From Sphingomonas sp. (GTDB taxonomy: Bacteria > Pseudomonadota > Alphaproteobacteria > Sphingomonadales > Sphingomonadaceae), in contig NZ_JANINP010000007.1 in assembly GCF_024508665.1 (NCBI RefSeq), positions 744,001 to 808,000 of the forward strand: a stretch of 64,000 bases of DNA, written 5' to 3'. Positions 44,076 to 51,458 of this stretch are shown here, in pieces. A model generated the notes under the pieces. It ran no database searches and had not been told where the DNA came from. It saw nothing but the letters and a program-made list of their open reading frames with translations. Positions within the stretch are counted from its first letter, which is position 1, and every line of letters starts with the position of its first letter. A program made the position numbers and the translations under genes.

Positions 44076-44840
44076 TTATTGCAGGTTCACGAACATGCCG
44101 CCATCGACGAGCAACGCCGCGCCGGTGACATAGGCCGCCATGTCGGACGCCAGGAAGACGATCGGACCGGCGAGATCCTCGGGCATGCCGAGCCGGCCGA
44201 GCGGGGTGCGCGCTTCCATATATTTGCGCTTTTCCGCGTCGGCGAGATCGTCCTTGTTGATCTCGGTCAGGATCGTGCCGGGCAGCACCGAATTGCAGCG
44301 GATACCGTGCTTGCCGAGCGCGATGGCGGCGGACTGCATCAGCGAATGCACGCCGGCCTTGGTCGGAGTGTAATGCGTCTGGAACTCTCCGCCGACCAGA
44401 GCCGAGATCGACGACACCGCGACGATCGCGCCGCCATCGCCCTGCTTGACCATCTGGTTGGCGGCGGCCTGGACCATGAAATAGGCGCCGTGCAGATTGA
44501 CGCGGAAGGTGCGCTCGACCGTCTCGACCGGCATGTCGAGAAAGGCGTGGAACGGGCAGATTCCGGCATTCGACACCATCACGTCGACGCGGCCCAATTC
44601 GGCCACCGCGCGCGCGACGAAATCGGTCGCGGTCTCCGGCAAGGCGACGTCGCCCTTGATCGCGATACCGCGCCGGCCGAGCGCCTCGATCTCGGCGATG
44701 CACGAATGCGCCTTGTCGTCGCTCGACACATAATTGATCGCGACGTTCGCGCCATGCTGCGCGGCACCGATCGCCGCGGCGCGGCCGATGCCGGTCGATC
44801 CGCCGGTGACCAGCACCGTCTTGCCTTCCAGAAGCTTCAT
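44076..44840 (-). CDS. L-rhamnose 1-dehydrogenase (SDR)
   Basis: The 254-residue SDR has TGGSTGIG at residues 12-19, NAGICPFHAFLDMP near 91-104, VSSISALVGGEFQTHYTPTK with Tyr157 and Lys161, and the VLPGTILTEINKDDL and GGMFVNLQ ends. The ICPFH..LDMP and ALVGG..QTHYTPTK stretches agree with characterised bacterial L-rhamnose dehydrogenases as I recall them. It oxidises L-rhamnose to the 1,4-lactone with NAD(P)(+), the entry step of the pathway encoded at 36347-40054. GAGGAAA precedes ATG 44840. It is placed with lldD and glcDEF, so the first and last oxidation steps share a transcript. Confidence 0.9.
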   Translation of the reverse strand: MKLLEGKTVLVTGGSTGIGRAAAIGAAQHGANVAINYVSSDDKAHSCIAEIEALGRRGIAIKGDVALPETATDFVARAVAELGRVDVMVSNAGICPFHAFLDMPVETVERTFRVNLHGAYFMVQAAANQMVKQGDGGAIVAVSSISALVGGEFQTHYTPTKAGVHSLMQSAAIALGKHGIRCNSVLPGTILTEINKDDLADAEKRKYMEARTPLGRLGMPEDLAGPIVFLASDMAAYVTGAALLVDGGMFVNLQ

Positions 44841-44851
44841 CTGTTTCCTCG

Positions 44852-45991
44852 TTATGTGATCGGCTCGGCCAGGATCGACCGGTCGATCGCGTCGATCCGG
44901 TTGACGCCGGTCAGGGTCATCGCGACCGTCATTTCCTTGGCGATCAGTTCCAGCAATTTGGCAACGCCGGCCTCGCCTTGCGCCGCCAGCGCGTAGACCC
45001 AGGCGCGCCCGAGCAGCACGCCCTTCGCACCCAGCGCCAGCATCCGCACCACGTCGAGCCCGTTGCGCACGCCGCCATCGGCCAGCACGGTCAGCGCGTC
45101 ACCGACCGCATCGGCGATCGCGGGAAGCGCGCGCGCGCTCGACAGCACGCCGTCAAGCTGGCGTCCGCCATGATTGGACACGACGATGCCATTTGCGCCG
45201 ATCGCCGCCGCTTCGCGGGCATCCTCGGGGTCGAGGATGCCCTTGATGATCAGCGGCCCGTCCCATTCGGCGCGGATCCAGTCGAGGTCGCGCCACTGGA
45301 TCGACGGATCGAAATTGGTGCCGAGCCAGCCCATATAGTCGTTGAGCCCGCTATCCTTGCCGAGCACAGGCAGCAGATTGCCGAGCGTATGCGGCCGGCC
45401 GCGCAAGCCCACGTCCCACGACCAGGCCGGCTTGCCCATCGCCTGCAGTACGCGGCGCAGCGGTGCGTTGGGTCCCGACATGCCCGAATGCGCATCGCGA
45501 TAGCGCGCGCCGGGCACCGGCATGTCGACGGTGAACACCATCGCGCTCGCGCCGGCTGCCTTTGCCCGCGCGATCAGGTCCTTCATGAAGGCGCGGTCGC
45601 GGATCACGTAGAGCTGGAACCAGAATGGATCGGCGACCCGCGCGACTTCCTCGATCGAGCAGATCGACACGGTCGAGAGACACGCGGGGATGCCCGCGGA
45701 ACGGGCGGCACGCGCGGCCTGGATCTCGCCACGCCGGGCATACATGCCGCTGATCCCGACCGGCCCCAAGGCGACCGGCAGGCCGAGCTGCCGCCCGAAC
45801 AGGCTGGTGCTCAGGTCGATCGTCGCGACGTCCTTGAGCACGCGCTGGCGCAGCGCGATGCCGGCCAGATCCTCGACGTTGCGGCGCAGAGTTACCTCGG
45901 CATAGGCGCCGCCATCGGCATAATCGAACAGGAAGCGCGGCAAGCGCCGCCGCGCCGCTTCTCGAAAATCACTAGCCGAAGAAATAATCAT
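44852..45991 (-). CDS. lldD: FMN-dependent L-lactate dehydrogenase
   Basis: The 379-residue alpha-hydroxy-acid dehydrogenase is the usual LldD length. Its N-terminus is LPRFLFDYADGGAYAEVTLRRN. Further blocks are GPVGISGMYARRGE, MVFTVDMPVPGARYRD, SNHGGRQLDG with the catalytic His, and LADGGVRNGLDVVRMLALGA for phosphate binding. It converts L-lactate to pyruvate and feeds electrons to quinone. L-lactate is the predicted product of the diketo hydrolase at 38000, so this gene completes the rhamnose route. A perfect palindrome covers its start codon, suggesting tight repression. Glycolate oxidase activity is possible for this family but less likely beside glcDEF. Confidence 0.92.
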   Translation of the reverse strand: MIISSASDFREAARRRLPRFLFDYADGGAYAEVTLRRNVEDLAGIALRQRVLKDVATIDLSTSLFGRQLGLPVALGPVGISGMYARRGEIQAARAARSAGIPACLSTVSICSIEEVARVADPFWFQLYVIRDRAFMKDLIARAKAAGASAMVFTVDMPVPGARYRDAHSGMSGPNAPLRRVLQAMGKPAWSWDVGLRGRPHTLGNLLPVLGKDSGLNDYMGWLGTNFDPSIQWRDLDWIRAEWDGPLIIKGILDPEDAREAAAIGANGIVVSNHGGRQLDGVLSSARALPAIADAVGDALTVLADGGVRNGLDVVRMLALGAKGVLLGRAWVYALAAQGEAGVAKLLELIAKEMTVAMTLTGVNRIDAIDRSILAEPIT

Positions 45992-45999
45992 ATTATTTC
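45981..45999. promoter_or_regulatory. Perfect palindromic operator over the lldD start codon
   Basis: GAAATAAT-CAT-ATTATTTC has two perfect eight-base arms around a three-base centre, and the centre is the complement of the lldD ATG. On the minus strand its core reads ATAATATGATTAT, matching all ten fixed positions of ATNATAYNATNAT. A bound repressor would sit on the initiation region. Confidence 0.65.
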
Positions 46000-46029
46000 C
46001 CTAGCGGCGATGCGCGGCGCCGTCACCCC

Positions 46030-47010
46030 TCAATAAGACGTGAACAGCGCCTCGCGCGCAAGCTTGAGCGCGGTCACCGCATCATGCTCGTCCTGTGCCT
46101 TCTGCATCGCCGCGAAATCGAGCTTGTCGAGGGCGCGTTCGACGACCTTAAGGAAGTCGATCGCCGTATTGGCGACGGCAACGCAATCCTCGCGGAACGG
46201 GAATTGGTCGAGCTGCCACACGCCTTCCCATTTGTTCTTGCGCAGCGTGTAGAAGAATTCGAACAGCTCGATCGGGTGGACCGACCCGGCGATCAGGTCG
46301 TCGTCCCAGCTGCGGAAATTGTCGTTCACGTCCATGCCGAACAGCCGGCCGTGATCGATCGCCAGTTGCGCGGCGTCGGCCGGACTTTCGCCACCGTAAA
46401 GCGAATGGCCGAAATCGAGCAGGATGCCGACATTGGGCACGCCCATCTTCTCGATCCCGAGCAGGGTGCGGGCGACGCTGTCATAGCTCATATGCACGCG
46501 CGGCTCGCGCGGCTTGTATTCGATCACGAACTTGAGGTCCGGATTCTGCGACGCAAGCTCGCCGATGCCGTCGATACTGTGCCGCCACAGCGTCTTGTGG
46601 TCGACCTGGAACGGATAGTCCCAGCCGTCCTGGCCGGGCCAGAGCTTGACATAATCGGCGCCGAAACGGCGCACGACGTTGGCGGCGTCGTTGACCATCT
46701 CGTTGGCCAGCTTGCGTATGCCCGGATCGGGATTGGTAAAGGCGCCCTTGGCGAATTGGCGGGTGTAGATTTCCGGGGTGATGCCGATCACCGACAGGTT
46801 GTTGCGCTTGAGCGCTTCCTCGACCTTGTCGAACGAGGTTTCGCCGCCGGGGAAGGGATAGTTGATGTCGACCACCGAGAGATCGTCGACCTGGCCGGCG
46901 AGATCGATCATCTCGATCAGCGAGCGCGACGGCCCGTAGCCATCGGTCGCATAGCGGTCGACATAGGTTGCGAAATGCCAGATCCCGGCGCCGTACCGTT
47001 GCTTGCTCAC
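46030..47010 (-). CDS. Xylose-isomerase-like TIM-barrel sugar isomerase, candidate D-apiose isomerase
   Basis: The 326-residue protein has the AP endonuclease 2/xylose isomerase-like barrel. Metal-ligand segments are KFVIEYKPREPR (Glu), GILLDFGHSLYGGE (Asp and His), GMDVNDNFRSWDDD and GVWQLDQFPFRED. GAGGATC lies before its GTG start. Divergent CGAAA repeats link it to the adjacent DeoR regulator, whose other divergent target is the split transketolase and FGGY kinase. That gene set equals the non-oxidative apiose route: isomerase, D-apulose kinase, D-apulose-4-phosphate transketolase. It could instead isomerise L-rhamnose, L-fucose or another sugar, but rhamnose already has an oxidative pathway here. 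Confidence 0.75.
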   Translation of the reverse strand: MSKQRYGAGIWHFATYVDRYATDGYGPSRSLIEMIDLAGQVDDLSVVDINYPFPGGETSFDKVEEALKRNNLSVIGITPEIYTRQFAKGAFTNPDPGIRKLANEMVNDAANVVRRFGADYVKLWPGQDGWDYPFQVDHKTLWRHSIDGIGELASQNPDLKFVIEYKPREPRVHMSYDSVARTLLGIEKMGVPNVGILLDFGHSLYGGESPADAAQLAIDHGRLFGMDVNDNFRSWDDDLIAGSVHPIELFEFFYTLRKNKWEGVWQLDQFPFREDCVAVANTAIDFLKVVERALDKLDFAAMQKAQDEHDAVTALKLAREALFTSY

Positions 47011-47032
47011 GTTCGATCCTCACCCATTGTTT

Positions 47033-47064
47033 CGAAAATTTACGAAAATTACGCGCCCGAAAGC
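47033..47064. promoter_or_regulatory. DeoR-type operator repeats before the isomerase gene
   Basis: CGAAAATT occurs at 47033 and again exactly ten bases later at 47043. A further CGAAAGC is at 47058, inside the last codons of deoR. They lie just upstream of the isomerase start (47010). Tandem CGAAA-like elements about one helical turn apart are typical of DeoR-family operators. Confidence 0.5.
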
Positions 47065-47916
47065 TCAGGCGACGATCACTTCCACGCCGATGTTTTCGAT
47101 TGCTGCGCGATCCTCGTCGCGGATCGCGTCGTCGGTCACCAATGTGCGGACCAGTTCCAGTCCGCCCAGCGACGTGAACGAGCGCTGTCCGATCTTGCTC
47201 GAATCGGCGACGAGGATGACCGTCTGCGCGGCGTCGATCATCGCCCGCTTCACCGCGATGTCGGACATCGCCGGATAGGTCAGGCCGGCTTCGAGATCGA
47301 TCGCGGCGGTTGCCAGGAACAGTTTCTGGACGAACAGCCCGCGGAAATAATCGGCCGACCGCTCGCCCGACAGCGACAGGGTAGGGGCCTTGAAATGGCC
47401 GCCGGTCATATGGACCTCGAACCCGGGTTCGGCCCCGAGCATCAGCGCGATGTTGAGCGCGTTGGTGATCACCGTCATGTCGCGCTTGCCGATCAACTGC
47501 GCTGCCACCTCGGTCGTGGTCGATCCGGAATCGAGGATGATCGTCTCGCCGTCGTTCGCCAGCGCCGCGGCGGCGCGGCCGATGCGGCGTTTGGCGTCCA
47601 TATTATCGAGATGCTGGAGCGCCATCGAGCGCACCTGCTGCGTCACCGACTTGAGGAAGGCGCCGCCATGCTCGCGCACGATATGGCCATCGGTCTCCAG
47701 CTTCTCGAGATCCTGGCGCATCGTCACTTCGGACACCTCGAAGGCTTCCGCGAGCGTGCGCACGCGCGCGCTGCCTTCTTCCTGCAGCCATGCGAGGATC
47801 CTGGCGCGCCGAGCTTCGCCGAGCAGCCGCGACCGCGACCCCCCGCTCACCGGCCGGTCTCCGTTGCTTCCGTCGGGCAGGGCTGCCGACGCTGCCCTAT
47901 CGGCATGGCTCTCCAT
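47065..47916 (-). CDS. DeoR-family sugar-phosphate-responsive regulator
   Basis: The 283-residue protein has a leader of about 30 residues, a DeoR helix-turn-helix (RVRTLAEAFEVSEVTMRQDL with HIVREHGGAF) and a DeoRC sensor domain containing ILDSGSTTTEVAAQL and ILVADSSKIGQRSF. DeoRC domains bind phosphorylated sugars, so D-apulose phosphate or a pentulose phosphate is a likely effector. AGAGGATC precedes ATG 47916. It is flanked on both sides by ten-base repeats, towards the isomerase on one side and the transketolase operon on the other, so it probably represses both arms and itself. Confidence 0.92.
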   Translation of the reverse strand: MESHADRAASAALPDGSNGDRPVSGGSRSRLLGEARRARILAWLQEEGSARVRTLAEAFEVSEVTMRQDLEKLETDGHIVREHGGAFLKSVTQQVRSMALQHLDNMDAKRRIGRAAAALANDGETIILDSGSTTTEVAAQLIGKRDMTVITNALNIALMLGAEPGFEVHMTGGHFKAPTLSLSGERSADYFRGLFVQKLFLATAAIDLEAGLTYPAMSDIAVKRAMIDAAQTVILVADSSKIGQRSFTSLGGLELVRTLVTDDAIRDEDRAAIENIGVEVIVA

Positions 47917-47961
47917 GATCCTCTGCTGGCTCGCTTCCAGTTTCGAGTTCGATAGGTCGAG

Positions 47962-48023
47962 TTTTTGCTTTTTGTCAATCTCTTCGCCTTTTGGCGGAGA
48001 AAACGAAAGCAAACGTAAGCAAA
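47962..48023. promoter_or_regulatory. DeoR-type operator repeats before the transketolase operon
   Basis: CGAAAGCAAA (48004-48013) is followed directly by CGTAAGCAAA (48014-48023), a ten-base tandem repeat with one mismatch. TTTTTGCTTTTTG at 47962-47974 contains the same AAAGCAAA core in reverse orientation. A CGCC-TTTT-GGCG hairpin lies between them. The direct repeats cover the region where the -35 box should lie relative to the -10 box at 48039. Confidence 0.55.
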
Positions 48024-48038
48024 TGGCTTGTGTTTGGA

Positions 48039-48044
48039 TATAAT
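48039..48044 (+). promoter_or_regulatory. Consensus -10 box of the transketolase-kinase operon
   Basis: TATAAT is a perfect -10 hexamer 34 bases before the transketolase ATG. No good -35 box is visible 17 bases upstream, where the DeoR-type repeats end. Confidence 0.45.
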
Positions 48045-48077
48045 CACACTTATAGCCCTTCGCAGGAGAGGTAACCA

Positions 48078-48953
48078 ATGGATCATCAGGCGCTTCGGTC
48101 TTCCGATGCGAACGCTCATACGCTGGAAGAACGCGCGGCGCACGTCCGTGGGCGTGCCAATTGGATGCGTCAGCGGCTGCTCAAGATGATCGTCGATGCC
48201 GGCCAGGGCCATCCCGGCGGCGACCTCTCGGCGAGCGACATCGTCGCCAGCCTCTATTTCGATATCCTGCGCGTCGATCCCGGCAACCCGGCCGCGCCCG
48301 ATCGCGACCGCTTCATCCTGTCCAAGGGCCATTGCACCGGCGCGCTCTATACCGCGCTGGCGGGAGCGGGATTCTTCCCCGAAGCGGAGCTCGACACCTA
48401 TCTCAAGCCCGAATCGCGGCTCAACGGCCATCCCAATCGCGTCTATCTACCGGGTGTGGAAACCAATACCGGCCCGCTCGGCCATGGGTTTCCGGTCGGC
48501 GTCGGCGTCGCGGTGGCGGGGCAGATCGACGGCGCCGGATATCGCGTGTTCGTGCTGACCGGCGACGGCGAGTTGCAGGAAGGCAGCATGTGGGAAGCGG
48601 CGATGTTCGCCGGCCACCGCAAGCTCGGCAACCTCACCGTGATCGTCGACCGCAACCGCTTGCAACAGGGCGCACGCACCGAAGACACCAACGCGCTCGA
48701 GCCGCTCGCCGACAAATGGCGCGCGTTCGGCTGGGACGTGGTAGAGGTCGACGGACATGACGTCGGCGCTTTGCTCAAGGCGTTCGACGACGCCGCGCAG
48801 CCGCGCGACACGCCGCGCGTGCTGATCGCCAATACGTTCAAGGGCAACGGCGTCAGCTACATGCGCGACCAGGCCGGCTGGCATCATGGCGTCCCCAGTG
48901 CGGACCAGCTTGCCCAGGCGATCGCCGAACTCGAAGCGGAGAAGAGCGCGTGA
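48078..48953 (+). CDS. Transketolase N-terminal (TPP-binding) subunit, candidate D-apulose-4-phosphate transketolase
   Basis: The 291-residue protein equals the pyrophosphate-binding half of transketolase: DAGQGHPGGDLSASDIVASL near residues 41-60, FILSKGHCTGALY, TGPLGHGFPVGVG, and the TPP motif GDGELQEGSMWEAAM through VIVDRN. AGGAGAGG precedes the ATG. A separate C-terminal half follows, overlapping by GTGA. Split transketolases next to an FGGY kinase and an isomerase recur in the apiose pathway (AptA/AptB), where D-apulose-4-phosphate and glyceraldehyde-3-phosphate give dihydroxyacetone phosphate and xylulose-5-phosphate. A standard pentose-phosphate role is less likely because housekeeping transketolase is normally one chain. 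Confidence 0.85.
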   Translation: MDHQALRSSDANAHTLEERAAHVRGRANWMRQRLLKMIVDAGQGHPGGDLSASDIVASLYFDILRVDPGNPAAPDRDRFILSKGHCTGALYTALAGAGFFPEAELDTYLKPESRLNGHPNRVYLPGVETNTGPLGHGFPVGVGVAVAGQIDGAGYRVFVLTGDGELQEGSMWEAAMFAGHRKLGNLTVIVDRNRLQQGARTEDTNALEPLADKWRAFGWDVVEVDGHDVGALLKAFDDAAQPRDTPRVLIANTFKGNGVSYMRDQAGWHHGVPSADQLAQAIAELEAEKSA

Positions 48954-49906
48954 ACGCCCCGGCCAACCTTCCCGGCATGTTCGACTGCCGCGACGCTTAT
49001 GTTGCGGCGCTGGAGGAGCTTGCTGCCGCCGACGATCGTATCGTCGCCGTGTGCAACGATTCGGTCGGCTCGTCCAAGCTCGGCAAGTTCCGCGAGCGCT
49101 TTCCGGCCCGCCTGGTCAATGTCGGTATCGCCGAACAGAATATGGTCGGTGTCGGCGCCGGCCTGGCCAATGGCGGCAAGGTGCCGTTCGTCAGTGGCGC
49201 TGCCTGCTTCCTGACCGCGCGCGCAATGGAGCAGATCAAAGTCGACTGCGCCTATAGCCAGGCCAATGTGAAGCTGTGCGGCATTTCGAGCGGCGTCGCC
49301 TATGGCGAGCTCGGCGCGACGCATCACAGCATCGAGGACGTCGCCTGGCTGCGGGCGATCGACAAATTGACGGTGATCGTGCCGTCCGATCCGTGGGAAA
49401 CCGCGGAAGCGATCAAGGCCGCCGCCGCGCATGACGGCCCGGTGTTCATCCGTATCAGCCGCATGCCGGTGCCGGCGATCGATCGGCCGGAGAGTGCGGC
49501 GTTTTCGATCGGCAAATCGGAATTGCTGCGCGACGGCGGCGACGTCGCGATCATCGCCAGCGGCACGTTGGTCCATCGCGCGCTCGATGCGGCCGACACG
49601 TTGGCCGGACAGGGGATCGCCGCACGCGTGATCAACATGGCGACCGTCTCGCCGCTCGATACCGACGCCGTTGCCGCCGCCGCCGCGACCGGCGCGATCG
49701 TCACCGCGGAAGAGGGGCTGGCGCGCGGCGGACTAGGCGGCGCGGTCGCCGAATATTGTGCGCAGCATCGGCCGGTGCCGATGCGGATGCTGGGCTTCCA
49801 GGGGTTCGCGCCGACCGGATCGGCGAGCTGGCTGATGGAGCATGCCGGGCTCAACGCCGCCGGCATCGCCGCGGCCGCGCAAGAACTGGTCGCCGGGAAA
49901 AGCTGA
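48950..49906 (+). CDS. Transketolase C-terminal subunit, candidate D-apulose-4-phosphate transketolase
   Basis: The 318-residue partner has the pyrimidine-binding domain with VNVGIAEQNMVGVGAGLA (catalytic Glu), a GGKVPFVSGAACFLTARAMEQ helix region and the C-terminal transketolase domain (VAIIASGTLVHRALDAAD, GAIVTAEEGLARGGLG). It needs the upstream chain to form an active TPP site. Its GTG start overlaps that gene by four bases and its TGA overlaps the kinase ATG by one, so all three proteins are made in a coupled set. Confidence 0.85.
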   Translation: MNAPANLPGMFDCRDAYVAALEELAAADDRIVAVCNDSVGSSKLGKFRERFPARLVNVGIAEQNMVGVGAGLANGGKVPFVSGAACFLTARAMEQIKVDCAYSQANVKLCGISSGVAYGELGATHHSIEDVAWLRAIDKLTVIVPSDPWETAEAIKAAAAHDGPVFIRISRMPVPAIDRPESAAFSIGKSELLRDGGDVAIIASGTLVHRALDAADTLAGQGIAARVINMATVSPLDTDAVAAAAATGAIVTAEEGLARGGLGGAVAEYCAQHRPVPMRMLGFQGFAPTGSASWLMEHAGLNAAGIAAAAQELVAGKS

Positions 49907-51393
49907 TGGACGACCGGCTCATCCTCGCGATCGACCAGGGCACGACCAACACCAAGGCGCTGCTTGTCGCGCCTGACGGTTCGGTGCGCCTGTCGCGGTC
50001 GCGGGCGATGCGCGTCGATTATCCGCAATCGGGCTGGGCCGAGCAATCGGCCTCGGACATTTGGGAAGGCGTCGCGGCGCTGATCGCGGAACTGGCCGCC
50101 GCGGTGGAGCCGTCGATCATCGCCGCCGTCGCGATCTCCAACCAGCGCGAGACGATCGTGCTGTGGGACGCCGAAACCGGCCGGCCGGTCGGCCCCGCGA
50201 TCATCTGGCAATGCCGGCGCTCGGCCAATCGCTGCGCCGCCTTGCGCGCTGCCGGGCATGAAGCGGAGATCGTCGCGCGCAGCGGGCTGGGGATCGATCC
50301 GCTGTTCCCTGCCGCCAAGATCGCCTGGCTGCTCGACACGATCCCCGATGCGCGGGAGCGGGCGGAGCGCGGCGAACTCCGTTGCGGGACGGTCGACAGC
50401 TGGCTGTTGTGGAATCTGACCGGTGGCGCGGTGCATGCGACCGACCATAGCAACGCCTCGCGCACGCAACTCTTCAACATCGGCACGCTCGAATGGGATG
50501 CCGAACTGGTCCGCCTGTTCGGCGTTCCGCTCGGCTTGCTGCCCAAAGTGATGCCGTCCGACAGCCGGTTCGGCGCCGTCGCTCCGGGATTGACCGCACT
50601 CGCCGACGGCACGCCGATCCTGGCGGTGATGGGCGACAGCCATGCCGCGCTGTTCGAGCACAGCGCCGACGGGACGCAACGGGTCAAGGTGACGATCGGC
50701 ACCGGCAGTTCGCTGATGGCGGCGACCGGGGAGCGGTTGCACTCGGCGCAAGGCCTGTCGAGCACGATCGCGTGGAGCCGCGGCGACCGCGTTCAATATG
50801 CGCTCGAGGGCAATATCCTGGTCTCGGGGCACGCCGCGGCTTTCGCCACGACGATGCTCGGCCTGCCCGACGAGGCGGCGCTGACGGCGCTGGCCGGGAG
50901 CGTGGAGGATAGCGGCGGCGTCGTGTTCGTGCCTGCGCTGGCCGGCCTCGGCGCGCCGCATTGGTGCAGCGATGCCCGCGGCACGATCACCGGTCTCTCG
51001 TTGGCGACGCAACCGGCGCATATCGCCCGCGCGACGTTGGAAGCGATCGCGCTCCAGATCGGAGATGTGGTGGCCGCGCTCGATGCCGATCTCGGCGCTC
51101 CGGTGGCCGAATTGTCGATCGACGGCGGCGCCGCGCGCAACGCGCTGCTGATGCAAATGCTCGCCGATGTGACGGGCCGGCGCATCGTCCGATCCGCCAT
51201 TCCCGAAGCGAGCGCGCTCGGCGTGGCGCGGCTGGCGGCGCACGGGATCGGCGTGACATTGCCGGCAAGTAACCAGGAGCAAAAGGAATTTTTCGATCCG
51301 GTGATGCCGGCGGAGCAGCGCGATCGGCTGCTTGCTCGCTGGCGTGCGGCGGTAGCCGGCGCGGTGCGCGCGGCCGGATCGAGCGAGACGTAA
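49906..51393 (+). CDS. FGGY-family carbohydrate kinase, candidate D-apulose kinase
   Basis: The 495-residue kinase has the FGGY phosphate motifs: LAIDQGTTNTKALLV near the N-terminus, TIGTGSSLMAATGE, and LSIDGGAARNALLMQMLADV near the C-terminus, plus the GLGAPHWCSDARG catalytic region. The sequence resembles glycerol kinase in its core, but no glycerol genes are near. Translational coupling to the split transketolase suggests that it makes the substrate for that enzyme, D-apulose-4-phosphate in the known pathway (AplK). L-ribulose, xylulose or L-fuculose kinase are other readings of an FGGY protein. Confidence 0.82.
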   Translation: MDDRLILAIDQGTTNTKALLVAPDGSVRLSRSRAMRVDYPQSGWAEQSASDIWEGVAALIAELAAAVEPSIIAAVAISNQRETIVLWDAETGRPVGPAIIWQCRRSANRCAALRAAGHEAEIVARSGLGIDPLFPAAKIAWLLDTIPDARERAERGELRCGTVDSWLLWNLTGGAVHATDHSNASRTQLFNIGTLEWDAELVRLFGVPLGLLPKVMPSDSRFGAVAPGLTALADGTPILAVMGDSHAALFEHSADGTQRVKVTIGTGSSLMAATGERLHSAQGLSSTIAWSRGDRVQYALEGNILVSGHAAAFATTMLGLPDEAALTALAGSVEDSGGVVFVPALAGLGAPHWCSDARGTITGLSLATQPAHIARATLEAIALQIGDVVAALDADLGAPVAELSIDGGAARNALLMQMLADVTGRRIVRSAIPEASALGVARLAAHGIGVTLPASNQEQKEFFDPVMPAEQRDRLLARWRAAVAGAVRAAGSSET

Positions 51394-51458
51394 CGCCGGG
51401 CGGAGATCCGGGAAGCTGGTGTGATTGCGAAAAACACGGACCAAAAGGGAGTGGGACA

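Noticed and set aside
44852..45991. Alpha-hydroxy-acid enzyme read as glycolate oxidase
   Set aside because: glcDEF is adjacent for glycolate, and the rhamnose pathway produces L-lactate, so L-lactate dehydrogenase is the better reading.
47985..47996. CGCC-TTTT-GGCG hairpin as a terminator
   Set aside because: The stem is only four bases and lies inside the divergent regulatory region, so it is more likely part of the operator region.
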